This document shows positions 12,108-25,069 of a DNA stretch of 64,000 bases, in pieces; positions within the stretch are counted from its first letter, which is position 1; each line of letters starts with the position of its first letter. The DNA is taken from assembly GCA_037074615.1 (NCBI GenBank), contig CM073560.1, positions 2,301,501 to 2,365,500 on the forward strand, in the 5' to 3' direction. The notes under the pieces were generated by a model, which was not told the DNA's origin, made no database searches, and saw nothing but the letters and a program-made list of their open reading frames with translations. The stretch comes from Leucaena leucocephala (Eukaryota > Streptophyta > Magnoliopsida > Fabales > Fabaceae). The translations under genes and the position numbers were made by a program.

Positions 12108-13180
12108 ATAACATACAAACTCATGAGTCATATAAATATAAATGCTTAATTAATTTAATTAGGAGCTAGTTTGGAGGAGTATCATATATCAATAACGAGA
12201 GATTCGTTGATTTTTTTTAATTAAATTATATATATATGTGTATGATGATATAAATATTTGATATGATAACCTCTTATTCAAAAATCATATGACATCAAGT
12301 TTATTCTTTCTTTTTTTTCATTCTTTCTTTACCCTAATAATATTTTTGACCAAAAAGTTAAATATTATTTGTATCACATGTGGGTGTATTTGGAAATATT
12401 ATGTTAGTGGAAAACAAACAAACAAATTAAATAAATAAATAAAAGTTCGGTGTTAATTAAGAACAGTACGAGATCTTTACATTGTCAATGTCAAATAATT
12501 TCTTAGTGACATCATCATGCATTTTTCATACATAAAAGAGGGAATATACAAATTAATGGATCAAAATCTATCCTATAACATATAATTTTCCAACCATTCA
12601 TGTTTGCTTTCAAAAGAATAACACAAAATAGGGTCAAATCTCTTTTTTACCCTTATCCTTTTATATAAACTCTACATCTTTTGATCAAATGCCCTATGTA
12701 TGCTTTAGCAATAATTAGTATTAGGCTATTACATATTGAAGAATCCACCGGAGAAATTGTAGATATTAATTAATTAACTTTTGTGGTGCGGGGCGTGTGT
12801 TGTTCGTGTGGAAATTTTGGAAAAGAAAGCGAAAAAGACAAAAAGGTTATTATTGTTCTCCTCATGCTTCCAATATTACTTAATTTAGTCTCTAATTCTG
12901 ATTATATATAAGACCTAACACAAGCTTTACATAAATTAATGAATTTAATTAGAATTAGTTAATGCCTTCAAAATTTTAGAATTTCTCAATGTTTTTCATT
13001 GGTTATACGAGAAAGAATTGAAGTGATATTTATTAAAAAAAATGATAGAAAATTGTTTGAGAATTTTTTATAATATTTATTAGATCTTATTATCATGTAT
13101 CTAGTTTTAGAATTCGTGATTGTCCCACCTAGCATAGGACAAACATATACAAAGAAAACTGTTGAAGGCACTAATGAGAA
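10400..13180. other. AT-rich spacer, no gene seen
   Basis: No supported gene. It contains (AT)n runs at about 11611-11630 and 12078-12104 and a short local direct repeat at 11264-11322 (TTTTGGATCGAGATAAATC twice). Confidence 0.55.
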
Positions 13181-13189
13181 GAATATATC

Positions 13190-13385
13190 AAATATATAGA
13201 GTTATATGAAAAAAGATAGAGGAAGACCGAAAAGATATATTCAATGAAATTATTGAATGATATATTTTGGTTAATAATATATTTAAAAATTAATTTGATC
13301 ATTGATAGAGCACAATAATATCATGCAATTTATATAGTCGATCACATCTACGAGGATAAAGCTTGTTATTGTTTTTCATTTGTTA
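13190..13385 (+). mobile_element. Weak LINE 3'-end relic
   Basis: The order of fragments RGRPKR, then RAQ, then a DEACYC-like end before TTGTTATTG mirrors the tail of plant LINE reverse transcriptases and the relic at 3440-3810. It is full of stops and very degraded. Confidence 0.3.
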
Positions 13386-13389
13386 GAAA

Positions 13390-15050
13390 ATGTTGTTTAA
13401 TTAATTAAAAATTGTTTAGTCAGGCTAAAAAGCATGGGAACAAAGGGTGTTAAAAAAAAAGATTAATATAAGAAGATGGTGAAAAGGATGAAATTAGGGA
13501 GTATAATAGACAAAAAACATTAGGCGTGAACATAGTTTATTGCCCATTAGCAATGTGTGGGATTTTTTAAATTATTGAGCATGGAGAATATATATATATA
13601 TTTATATTATGATTGTTTTTTAAAGTGATGAGCATGTCTGCAAGTTGCGATAAAATACAATGACGCATTAAGATTGAATATAGAAAACACACTTGTATGG
13701 CATTAGAGAGAGGGATTTGATAATATTAAAATGTGTGAATTAAGCTTCTTAATTCTGACTTCTGAGTGCGAGTGTAATGGCCACATGTGAAGGAAGCACT
13801 TATTCCTTACGAATACCTTTGCAGATATACTCCACTATTATTAAGTCACTGATTACGCAAATTATTAATTAATTAACCATCTTTTTTATTCTTTGGTGCC
13901 TTCATCCACTAGATCTATGAATCTGGTTAGGCTAATTATCAATAACAGGACAATATTCTTCTTTCTTTTTGGCCATCAGGCCAATATTCTTCTAAATGAT
14001 AGTATTTAATTAACATTCGTAAGATATATATTACTATAAGTCACTTTTTTCATTAATCTATGGGAAAATTCCATTAAAATACCACTTAAATTTCAAGATC
14101 CTATATCAAGAATTCCTAAAAAAATGTATTATTATTTACTTGATTAGTCAATAATTATTAAAGTAAGAAATAAAACTGATTTAGGATTTTAAAATTTATT
14201 TTTTAATTAATCCATAGGTTGTCTCATGGTAAATGTCGAGTCGATTAGTATGTACGCGATGTGGATAATTTTAATCTCATTACCCTATTAATTAAGATAT
14301 AGTTAGCATAATAACTGAGCCCCCCCGTAGGGAAAAAATCAATATTTATATTCGTATCCGAGTGAAAAGGACTCGTGAACTTACAACTTTAAGGTTAGGA
14401 TAGGTGTTTTGCTTTAATTAATGATCTCGATCATGGGTCCAAATTTTGTTTATAAATAGATATGCACAGCCTCCATAAAAAAAAAAATCGAAGATTATAT
14501 TCTTATTTAAGTGAAATGACTTGTAAACTAATTATAACTCTAAGATTAGGATAATTAAGTTCCCCCCTTCCAATTAATGAACTCATGATCCGAATTTTAT
14601 TTACAAATAGATATATCACATTTATATTCATATTCAAGTGAAATGATTCATAAACTTGCAATTTTACTTAGAAATTTAAGGTTAGATGCTCAGGATCTAT
14701 CTCTCTCTTAGAAAGAAGAAGAATTTAAAAGTGAAGGCATAAAGATGACTGGAGGGAAAAAGGAGCAAGCCGGGGAAAGTTAAAGAGAAAAAACAAAACA
14801 AGAGAAAAGATACCTAATCTGACCACTAATACATGAGCATAGTTGACGAAGTTGCTTGCCTTAATTAACAATCTCATGGGCACCAATTTTGTCTATAAAT
14901 AGATCATGCAAAGCCTACATAAACGACATCATCATCAAATTAGAATCTCTAATACGGAATCCACCGATAGATCGTGGTGGTCGTCGTCTTCAACACACAG
15001 AAGCAGAACAGTAAAATACAGACACAGGCCTTGAACTCTAAAGATCAAAG
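13390..15050. other. Spacer upstream of the DUF599 gene
   Basis: AT-rich, with a diverged repeated motif (GTATCCGAGTGAAAAGGACTC near 14352, with related copies near 14505 and 14632, each followed by CTTA/CTAATTATAACT-like text). No gene is visible. The promoter of the downstream gene would lie at the right end, where TATAAATAG occurs at about 14895. Confidence 0.5.
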
Positions 15051-15052
15051 TG

Positions 15053-18022
15053 ATGGAATGGAAGAAATATTATTTGGATTTGATGATGGTGCCTTTAGGA
15101 GTTTCGATAACCATTGCTTATCATGTTTGGTTATGGCACAAGGTTCGTACCAGTCCTCTCACCACCACCATCGGCATCAATGCTCATGGCCGCCGCTTCT
15201 GGGTTCCAACCATGATGAAGGTACGTCCACAAACACACACACACAAACACACACACACATATGTCAAATCTGTTAAATATTAGTTCTTGTTGATCAATCT
15301 CATTGCTTCTTTATGTTTCTGAAATCCAGTATATTAGCGGCAGTTGTTTCTGTTTATGAAGATATATATATATGATTTCCTACCTAGATGCTTGTTAACT
15401 CCCCAAATATTTTGATCTGAAGTAGTTGTGTTGTGTTGTTTAGGTTTGATGATATGAAGATTTTTTTGTGTACAATCTTTTTGAACTTGAACATTATCAT
15501 TATTAGGTTACTGAGATTGAAAGGCTCATGTAGCAAATAACTAAAGATTAATTCCTTGTTCTTTGACTGATTGGTGAATTCTAACATAGATTGGTATGAG
15601 ACAGCTTACGGTGTTCCTTTTTCCGTGTTCCTACACAATCACACGTTCTTCTCAATGGATTTTTCTTAAAAGAAAAAAAAAATTGCGTTATATATCTGTA
15701 CATTATGTTTGATTACAGTAACAAATGATTGATTTTTTTATCCACTTTCTTTTTAGCCCCTTGATTTCTTTATATGTAGTAATCTATTTGTTACACGGAA
15801 TCTGAACTCAATTTTTTATTGTGTTTTGAGAATTTATACCTCTAGACTAGTTTGTGCGTCAAAATATAAACAGTAATTAGTACCAAAAAAATTAACTATA
15901 AAGTAGAACATGAGGGAAAAAGTTAAAGCAAGTACGGGTCGGGAAGGTTTGATATATATATATATTATAAGATATATTTAATTAATTTAATTAGATTAAA
16001 AAAATTAGTTAATATACATAATTTTTTTAAAACACCATAACAATTTTCTTTTATCTACTCCCTCCCTCTCTTGATTATTATTGAGAGAGTATAACTAGAG
16101 ACAATTTTAAAAAAATAGATAAATATAAAAAAGAGATATTATATTTTAGACTAAGATAATATCCAAAAAAAATTTACTATAGAGTTAATTAGCGAATTAG
16201 AATCTGTCCTGAAAAAGGACAGTACTCAGATCAGGTTAAGACAGCAAGGAATATTCCGACATAGAATCTCTCTATGTACGATTGGCTGGCCTAGGTCTTG
16301 GAATTATTTTTTACTGTGTGAAAAAAGATTAAAAGAAATGCCTTTAATTAGCGAATATGATGTTATATCATCATTTTCATTCAAAAGTGGGTGGTTATAT
16401 ATATGATTCCACTTGCTCTTGCTTTTGTTGTCTTCTCTTCTGTTCATTATCCTTTAAAAATCTGTTCATGGTCCCATAAAATATATAATATAAAAGAAAA
16501 TATGTCTTTAATTTCATGTTTCATCCCACCATCTCGTATAAAGTAAATCAAATCTTATGTTTAAAACTTTAAGTGGGCGCCATTAATTTTTTTCTCTCCC
16601 TTCACTCTTTTGAAGATTCCGTCTTCTTCTCCATCTTTAATTAGAGCCCTCTAATTCTATTGACTTGAAACTTGTATTTTAGACAACAACAAATTAATTA
16701 ATTGATACTCTCTCTAATCTTAAATATAAGAGTTAGATAGAATATTTATATTTTTTAATTTGTAATTAGAAGATTAATTGCATATGTTACAGAGATTTTT
16801 ATGAAGGGATGATTTCGATACAAATAGTTAAAGAGGGTATTTTTGAGAAATTAACATGTTTTTTATAAACTTAATTAATTTTATTAGTCTCTAGAAATTA
16901 TTGTAGTTGTCTAGTTTCTACATTTAAGAAGTATTAAGTTAATTATGTTATCCATTAATGTAGGTTGAATTTATAAACCATATTAAAAATATATAAGGAA
17001 CAAGAAAGATAAAAGAATATAATCGGTTACGGGAGAATTTAGAATATTGAATTTCATTGGCTATCTTTACATATGAAATAAATAAATTTGGAAAAAAGCC
17101 TGATTACTCCTTTTTATCTAATGTGGATAAATTTATTCTTGCTTCAAACAACGGGGCACTTAGATCTAATACATCATTGTGCATATCTCATCTGAATTAT
17201 TTACATGGGATTTAGACGTTTTAGTTTTCATTATTTATATTTATCTTTTAAATTAAGAAAATAATTAAAATGATATTAATGCAAAACATAGCTTTATAAA
17301 AGATCTTACATATGCTAGGTCTAGGTTCTATTCACTCTACTTATACGCAAGTCGACTGTTGACTCAATTTTTTTTTTATGACATGTAAATGTTTTATTAT
17401 ATTTGATCTTTGTATGCAAAAAGTTATTTAAATTTCACAAAAATGGTTTCCTTTTTGTTTGATGAAGGACATTGAAAAGAAGAACATCTTAGTAGTGCAA
17501 ACCCTAAGGAATCTGATAATGGCATCAACTCTCATGGCCACCACATCGATCCTCCTCTCAGCAGGACTGGCTGCCGTCATAAGCAGCACCTACAGCATCA
17601 AGAAGCCTCTGAACGACGCCATTTACGGAGCCCACGGCGAGTTCATGTTGTCGCTAAAATACGTGACAGTCCTCACCATCTTTGTCTTCTCATTCTTCTG
17701 TCACACTCTGTCCATTAGGTTTCTGAACCAGGTCTGCGTCCTCGTGTGCACACCACAAGACATAAAATCCATGATAACACCACAGTACTTAACAGAGCTT
17801 TTGGAGAAAGGAAGCATATTAAACACAGTGGGAAATAGGCTTTTCTACTCAGCACTTCCTCTTCTTCTTTGGATTTTTGGGCCTCTTCTGGTTTTCTTGT
17901 GCTCCATGGCCATGATTCCTGTGCTTTATAACCTTGACTTTGTTTGTACTGCGGGTAGCCAGAAATCTGGGATCGTTGTGGACTTGAATAATGGACGAAG
18001 GGACCATGACGACTATGTTTGA
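15053..18022 (+). CDS. DUF599 family membrane protein
   Basis: There are two exons, 15053-15220 and 17468-18022, joined in phase 0 across a 2.2 kb intron (AAG|gtacgt ... gatgaag|GAC). The product is about 240 residues. It opens with MEWKKYYLDLMMVPLG and YHVWLWHKV, then NAHGRRFWVPTMMK, which is the family start. Exon 2 has hydrophobic segments typical of four membrane spans: MASTLMATTSILLSAGLAAV, a span near YVTVLTIFVFSFFCHTLS, and LPLLLWIFGPLLVFL. It is intact, with no stop or shift. Function in plants is not established for the family. An alternative longer reading from upstream GTG is not needed because the ATG at 15053 gives the family N-terminus. Confidence 0.9.
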
Positions 18023-18039
18023 TTGAGGTCAAACATATG

Positions 18040-18954
18040 CGTTTGTACGTAAATCATCATAAATTCTTAGGACATATTCGATTTAAATCCGTTTCAATGT
18101 ATAAGCATAGGTGTTTAAATTTGTTTTGCCTATGATATATATATGTGTGTGTGTTCAGAAGCTTGTTTGGTTTCACGTTGGAAATCACAATCTTGTGGTT
18201 TTTAATGTAGTTTGGTCTGCCAAACGACATTAACGATGGTTGAAGAATATAATCAATCTGGCTCCATAAACCTCAAAATACTGATCATATGACTTTGCTC
18301 AATGGACTAATTAATGGATTAAGATACTTTAAATATAAACTATTGGGGATTTTGACTATAACTTAGATACTGATTACTCCTACCAAATGAAATATGAGGA
18401 AGAACATATCTACGCAGCTTTAGTCCTACAAATAGAGAGATTATTTCTAGAATTTAGATACGGATATCTATATTTGAATATTTACATTTATAAAATTAAA
18501 TTCATACATATTACATAGTGCATTCAAAGAATACAAAAAAAAATGATATATATGTTTTGATCATACAAAAAAAATTGATATTTTGTCTATGTTAAATGCG
18601 ATGAATATATCATTTAGATTCATATATAGTCGCTTCTTCCTCTATCATTTGTAACTTTTTAATTAACCTAGCTAGTGATATCCACTTCATGTTACATTAC
18701 AACTTAGATTCACTATATATAAAAATAAGTGTATTAATTTTGTACGCAAAAGGCACAAAAAGTAGTGACTATAATAATATAGTTAATATTCATTTCTTGG
18801 TAATAAAGAGAAGAAATAGAAGTCAACAGTTTACTAAATAGGTGAATTTCCCAAATAGTCTTATGGTTTCAACACCTCCCGGCAGCTATTTTTTGGGAGC
18901 TAATCCAACTCATTTAAATTTTTTTCGTTTAAGAAAAAAAACCCAAACATAATC

Positions 18955-18999
<45 letters not shown>

Positions 19000-20320
19000 T
19001 CTAGAAGTTTTCTTTTTTTAGGCTCGAAATGTAATCCAATTTCAGGCCAAAACAAAAATGCATATCAACCATGATTCAGGAGACAGATGCAACAGATGTC
19101 CATTTTTATTTTTCGAAAAAGTGATCGATTTCACAACATCTTATTTATATTTTTGTCTACACTTTATCAATATTAATTAATTAATTAATTTATTTATTAC
19201 TGTACAAGATAAGACGTAGCGTAACGTAAGTAACTTCTTTTCAGATTAAAAAAAGAAAATTAGTGGTGTGGAAGCTACTCCACTCAAAATTTCATAATCA
19301 GGAAAATCTTGGAGGAAAATTTGAGATGTATAGTGTTGACTTCAGTTGTAACACAAAAGTCAAAGATATACATATATATATGTATTTATATGATAGAATG
19401 CTAGTTGCGAACATTAATGACGACATTAATAAATGCTACAGTTTATTTTGACTTCGTTTCTTCCGTGAGTCTGCCGCCAACGACCGCCAACCAAAAAACA
19501 ACACAACATCAAAGCTGATTTTAAAAATTAATTACACGTCTTTGACGTACGTATCATTCAAGAACATCTGGCTAGTTTTATTTAATTATAAACTTTAAGT
19601 GAGTTTAAATTTATATATAGTAGCCAGAGGTGAAAGCCCTAGCTTTGCAGATTATTAGCCAATGATGGCTTACTTGCCTAAACGTCTCTTTCTTTTTTTC
19701 TTTTGATCAACTAGCTAGATGAATGAATGAATCTGGTGGTTTTTTTAACTATTAATATTTTTTTCCAGATTTTCAATTATTAATATTGAAACATCTGCAT
19801 TAGGTGAGTTTTGTTTAGTTTCTTAGAAATATATGGACTGCATAGTTAAATTAAACGTGAGGGAATGCGTGAGATGTGAATTTCTCAAAGAAACGTTTTT
19901 GATTATGTCTAAATTAATTATTTGTGTTTCTTTTTTGGACACAATAAATATATTTCGCTGTTAACTAAGCCTAATATTTTTGAGAAAAAATTTCCTCCCA
20001 TTTATACCAACCTAATTAGGATTCCACTCATTAATTATTTGTATTTTATTATTATTAGCTTAATTTATGACATTAGGTCCATTTAGCCAATAAGATGAGT
20101 TGATCCCATCTAGGCATTGCTCTTTACTCGATAAATTGATTAATTTTGTTTTTTTATATAGATCATTGTATCTGCTGTTAGTAGTAGTGACTAATCATTT
20201 CGTGGCGGGGCCTTTACTTAAGCGTAAATGGGTAGTCACGAGATGTTTTCAATACTTAAAGATAAGATTCGAACCTCCACCACTTAATTAAAAGATTAAA
20301 TGAAGTAACTGCTATGTTAC
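18040..20320. other. AT-rich spacer, no gene seen
   Basis: The 3' flank of the DUF599 gene followed by AT-rich DNA, with an (AT)n run at about 18959-18997. No other frame or structure was convincing. Confidence 0.55.
18959..18998. repeat. (AT)n microsatellite
   Basis: About 19 uninterrupted AT units. Confidence 0.9.
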
Positions 20321-20337
20321 ACCCAATTTTGTATTTT

Positions 20338-20524
20338 TTTTTGTTGCCCACCCGGTTCACCGGAGCTTTGCCCCGACTACATCCGGATCCAACCCGCGTC
20401 GCGCACCTGGCTATGGTGGGTGAGTCTCCCAACGGGAATTTTTTGCGTACGCTAAGGCTCAAACTCGAGACCTCGCTTAAGCGATACTGAGCCGCTTACC
20501 ACTCGGACCAATTACCGTTGGTGG
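20338..20524 (-). mobile_element. tRNA-derived SINE, family 1, copy 2
   Basis: Minus-strand copy of the element at 62678-62867. The tRNA-like head (B box GAGTTTGAGCC, A box near GGTCCGAGTGGTAAGCGGC) is at the right and the tail, seen as a T run, at the left. Ten-base target duplications (TTTGTATTTT) lie at 20328-20337 and 20525-20534. Confidence 0.8.
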
Positions 20525-20740
20525 TTTGTATTTTAATCATGTAATTAACTAATAATGGGGCCCAATATGTAACATGGACTTAACGTTATTGGACATTCTT
20601 GTTAAAAACTTATTGGCCCAGATTCTTGTTAGGCTGGCGAAACCACTTGCAGGGCCCGGATTATTTTTTACTCAAATAAAAATAATTAAAAATAAGATCA
20701 ATTTTACTCTAAAATAATTAGCAAGAAAATTTATATTGTT

Positions 20741-20905
20741 AAGTCAACAAAAGTTGATCTAGTTTATGAGAAGTTAGCTAACATTTTATAAGATTATGAG
20801 TTTAAATCCTACTAACCAATATGATGATGACCTTGTTGATGGATAATATGGAAGTTGGCTTAAATATATTCTTATTATACATTAAGATCTAAAAAAAAAA
20901 AGGTT
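20741..20905 (+). mobile_element. Probable decayed SINE
   Basis: The sequence has a B-box-like ATGAGTTTAAATCCTACT, a body resembling that at 34730-34925, and an A run. The short direct repeat ATATTGTTAA lies on both sides (about 20731 and 20913). The body is diverged, so the boundaries are approximate. Confidence 0.4.
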
Positions 20906-20929
20906 CTTTAAAATAATATTGTTAACTAA

Positions 20930-23100
20930 AAGAAAATTAATAAAGATGTATTATATATATAGTTAATCTAAGATATAATGAAAAAATTTGTATGTTTATT
21001 TATTGGGCAAAGCTACGTATCATTTTCCCTTCTATAGAATAAATATTAATCTAAATTTTTTTAACATTAAATATATTTATTTTTCTAAAATTTTAATTCT
21101 ACAAAAATGTCCCGGGAAAAAATTGGTGGGGGTTGAATTAAAATATATGAAAAACTTACAATAATAAAAAATTTCAAACAAATTGTTTATATCCAATTAT
21201 TGACGAACCGAACAAATTCTAACTAGATTCATTAGCAGTGACTCAGTTTAGATAAAAAAAAACTGTTTTCAAAGTTGAGTGGAGTTGGATTGGAGTTGAA
21301 CCGCAACCAGAATGGCAGTGTGGGCAAAAGTATGGTCCAAAGTGATATATGGAAGAATGTGATATAGAGGTATGGGAAGGAAGAGATAGACTTTATAAAA
21401 GCAATAACTTTGGTGATAAAGATAGATAGAAAATTAATATAGAGTTTGTCTAATAATATAATGTATTATTATATCTTTTTAAATTTTAAGTTTAATTCTT
21501 AGAAAAGTACTTATACTGTGAGGGGCAGTCACAAACTTTAAAACTATTATATTTAGTAATAGGATTTGGTTAATATTATATAAAAAAAGATAGATAAAGA
21601 TATTGGGATATCATCTATTCCTTGATGTGTTTGATTTAGTTCCTAGAGAATAGATTATAGAAAAAATTAATTATAAAATGATTATAGAAAATAGATTTTG
21701 TATGAAATATGATTTTAAAAAAATAAGTGTATGTATAATTGTTATCATAATAATTTTTTATAGGTAAATTATTAGAAAGGGTATAAGATAAAATGATAAT
21801 TACATAAATTGATAAGATAACAAAATTATAAGAAAGACAAAATTGATATTTTATATGTTTATAATATGAAAAAAACTTGTAAAGAGATGTTTATTGAAAA
21901 TTATAATTTTAAGTGTTTAAACTATAATTTTTTCTTATAATCATTTTTATAAATATAAGATATATTTAATTACTTTTAATTTGGGTTCAAAGCATTTTTT
22001 TCATATCTAACCAAACACTACTATACAATGCATTAATGTGCTTTCACAAGAGGCAACAAAAGGGACAGCCAAACCCTACTCTTCTCAAGGAATACAATCA
22101 TATGCCTCTGCCTTACTATAAATATGGGGCCCCCCTTCCTCGATGCCGGACAGCTTTATATCATTACCTTCGTCTTCATCTTCAATGCAATTTGTCTGTT
22201 TATTTTTTATGCTCTCTTATCTTCATCTTTTACAAAATTATATATATCATCAGTAAGAACTAAGAAGGTTCATGAAATTTTTTTTCATTCGTTGAAATTC
22301 ATATGCATTCTCTTGCTTTTCTTTCTAGTTTACACACACACACACAAACACTAAAGAATATAATTGAACATAATATTCTAATTTGAAAAATACTAAGGTA
22401 TTGCTTATATTTATATGTCTTGTCCTTCATAATAATTATGCGATCTTTCGTTTTCACGTAAAATTTCACATTCTTGTCCACATTTGAACCAACAAGGTTT
22501 AGCTTATTAGACCAAATTAACTATTATATTTATTCATATTTAGATAAACTTTTTAACAGCCTTAATCTAGATTTGCGCATATGGATCATAATATTCTAAA
22601 TTCAAGAATTTAACAAAATACTTTTAATTCATAAAAATTAAAGTATTGGTTATATCTAAGTATCCTGCATCATCATAATATACTATATTTTTCAACCTAG
22701 AACAAGGCATTATCCAAATATGATATTTTTTTAAAAATAATGCAAAATTAACAAAGGATAATGATGATGTCTAAGGTTCTTAGTTAGGAATCACACTGTC
22801 TACAAGGTTTCAATTAATTCTTAATTAACAATATGAAGTAAGGAGACAGAATCCACTCGTCCCCACCAACAACTAAATTAATTATATAGATTAGTTGGAT
22901 TCCATGCATTTACACTAAGATATATACTGATAGTGATTGTGAGTATATTATAATCCACACGTCACAATATTTCAATTTTATTTCATGTCTCTTTCCAATC
23001 AAATAATAAACTAGCTAGTAGACATGAAAGCAATGTATATGGATTAATTAATATAAGTGGCATGAGGTTTATTTGTTTTCTTATTGTAAAATGGTTTTGG
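20930..23100. other. Spacer with an isolated promoter-like element
   Basis: Mostly AT-rich. At 22110-22135 ACTATAAATATGGGGCCCC resembles a TATA box and precedes transcribed-looking sequence with a possible donor near 22250, but no coding frame or hairpin could be tied to it. Confidence 0.35.
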
Positions 23101-24858
23101 AAGCTAATTAACTACGACTAAATTAATGGGCACTCAAGTTTAATAGTAATTTTCCAATTTTGCCGACGTGGACATGGTGAGACACATTGTTCTGGACATG
23201 TTCGGTTCTTGTTTATATTTTATAATCTTAAAACGTTCTTAATTCATTGGATACTTCCTATTCCTCATACAAATGTATGATTTAGTTTTACTTTGCTTTT
23301 TTATGTTGTCGACCTGTTTCCATTTGATGTGATTGCTAGAACAGTTTTTCTTTTATCCTTTTAAAAGTTTTTCTCACTAAACTATGGCTTATAGAAAGAT
23401 ATTTTTAGATCAAATATCAACAAGATCTTTATACGGATTTGAACCCATAATATTTACAGATTATAGGCTAATTTTTTTATCAATTTTATAATAATAATAC
23501 AACTCATGCATGTGATGTGGTGCTTCTAATCTCTGACCATATCTAATTTAGATTATGTTTCGCTATTAATTAATTAATTATTATACAAGAAAAATGTCAT
23601 ATCAGTAAGTAACATGCATTAAAGTAAAGCTTTAGGAAAGGAAAAAGGTTCAAGAAATAATGTGAAAATGACATTGATAAAAAGGAACATCATGCTGTAA
23701 AATTGATCAGGAACACTGTACTCGTAATTAAATGCAATAAGTACGATTATAATAGGCAAAAACAGACTTTTACATCCTCTAATTTTATACAAAATTTTAA
23801 TTTATTTATTTAATTTTATAAAATATATTTTTAGTCCTTAAATCTTAATACTATTAATGAGATGATAATTTTTTTTAACAATCATTGCGATTTTGAGAAT
23901 TAAATTTAGTGTATTAACATTTGAGAATGCTTTATCAATATCCAAAATTTAAAGTCATCAATTTTTTTGTTAACCGCGTAAAAGTTAAAGAATTAAAAAA
24001 ACACTTTATAAATTTATGGAACCAAGAGAAAATTTTGTATAAAATTAAAGGACTAAAATTACCCTTTTACCTATTATAAAATGATACTATGCAAATGTTG
24101 TGTCTTTCACAAATTCCATTTCACTTGTAACTTAATTTAATTAAGAATCATGCAATCATAAAATCCTGAATAAAGCACATCAGCATTAAAAAAAAAATTG
24201 TTTTTGGTAATATATATAGCAATGGCCAAACATGAAACTACACAGACATGGGCATGTACATGAATGATCGCTCTTCATACATAAAAATGCCAAGGAAAGA
24301 TTCCCATCTTTCAAGTCTCTACCATAAGAGAGCAGCAATGGATGACAGGAAAAGAAAGCAGGTGGGCCCCAAATTCCCGGAATTGGTCCCCCATTTTCCA
24401 TACCCAATCAAGTAAAAGGTTTTGGAAGGATTTTGCAACATGGCGTTGTGACTTCTGCAGCACTTTGGCTTTTAGTTCGCAGTTTGGCCACTTCCCCATT
24501 TCGCAATTTTGGTGCTTATATCTTCACCATAAAATAACAATACCCCCAATTTTAAATATAAAATCAAAATAATAAATTTATTTTAATCTTAAATTTAAGA
24601 TATGGATATGTGTTGTCTCCTAAATTTAATTATAATTTTTTTTAAATATCTTTATTAATTGCTTATAATAAGAAATTTTCTATTAAAAATTAATTAGTTA
24701 TAATACATATAATTAGAAAGGGTACTCTAGATAGTAAGTAACTAATTTAACTAATTTTTTTAATATATATAAATTAGTTATCTAATTCTTATATTAAGGA
24801 TAAGAGGGAGTAACTTTGAGATCGATTCTATTTGTGTGTTTGTGTACTTATAATTCTC

Positions 24859-24866
24859 TATATATA
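24859..24866 (+). promoter_or_regulatory. TATA box of MIR169 copy 1
   Basis: TATATATA lies about 45 bases before the hairpin base, a suitable place for the primary transcript start. Confidence 0.4.
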
Positions 24867-24904
24867 CAACGATTCGATCAGGTTGGTGCATATGAACTAA
24901 GAAG

Positions 24905-25048
24905 GGACTTGCATGAATAGGCAGAGAGTGTAGTGCAGCCAAGGATGACTTGCCGGAGTTCTATATATATATATATATCTTGATTGTAATGCATATTGGC
25001 CGGCAAGTTGTCTTTGGCTATGTTAGGCTCTCTTCTTTCTCATGTAAG
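24905..25048 (+). ncRNA. MIR169: miR169 precursor, copy 1
   Basis: The 5' arm holds the 21-base mature miR169 at 24936-24956 (starts CAGCCAAGGATGACTTG). The 3' arm holds its partner at about 25000-25020 (CGGCAAGTTGTCTTTGGCTA), which pairs over the whole length with a few mismatches. The stem extends outward: GCATGAATAGGCAGAGAG pairs with CTCTCTTCTTTCTCATG. The loop is AT-rich. miR169 targets transcripts of NF-YA (CCAAT-binding) subunits in plants. Confidence 0.92.
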
Positions 25049-25069
25049 TACAAACCATTAGGCTATGAT

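Larger units (their letters stand above)
23100..25060 (+). repeat. Duplicated block carrying MIR169 copy 1
   Basis: Blocks of similarity in the same order occur here and at about 27300-29650: TTTGCCGACG near 23160 and 27332, AAGTAACATGCATTAAA near 23606 and 28041, AAAAAGGAACATCAT near 23679 and 28146, GGTGGGCCC near 24361 and 29120, and then the miRNA hairpins. Spacing varies by indels, so this is an old tandem duplication. Confidence 0.65.

Noticed and set aside
17715..18032. Minus-strand frame of 105 codons
   Set aside because: Antisense to DUF599 exon 2, which has matching membrane segments and a consistent exon 1.
20256..20462. Minus-strand frame of 68 codons, and the similar one at 62665-62856
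   Set aside because: Both are translations of the family 1 SINE, not genes.
22036..22354. Two overlapping plus-strand frames after a TATA-like box
   Set aside because: No signal, domain or splice partner could be recognised and no hairpin was evident; kept only as a promoter-like note.
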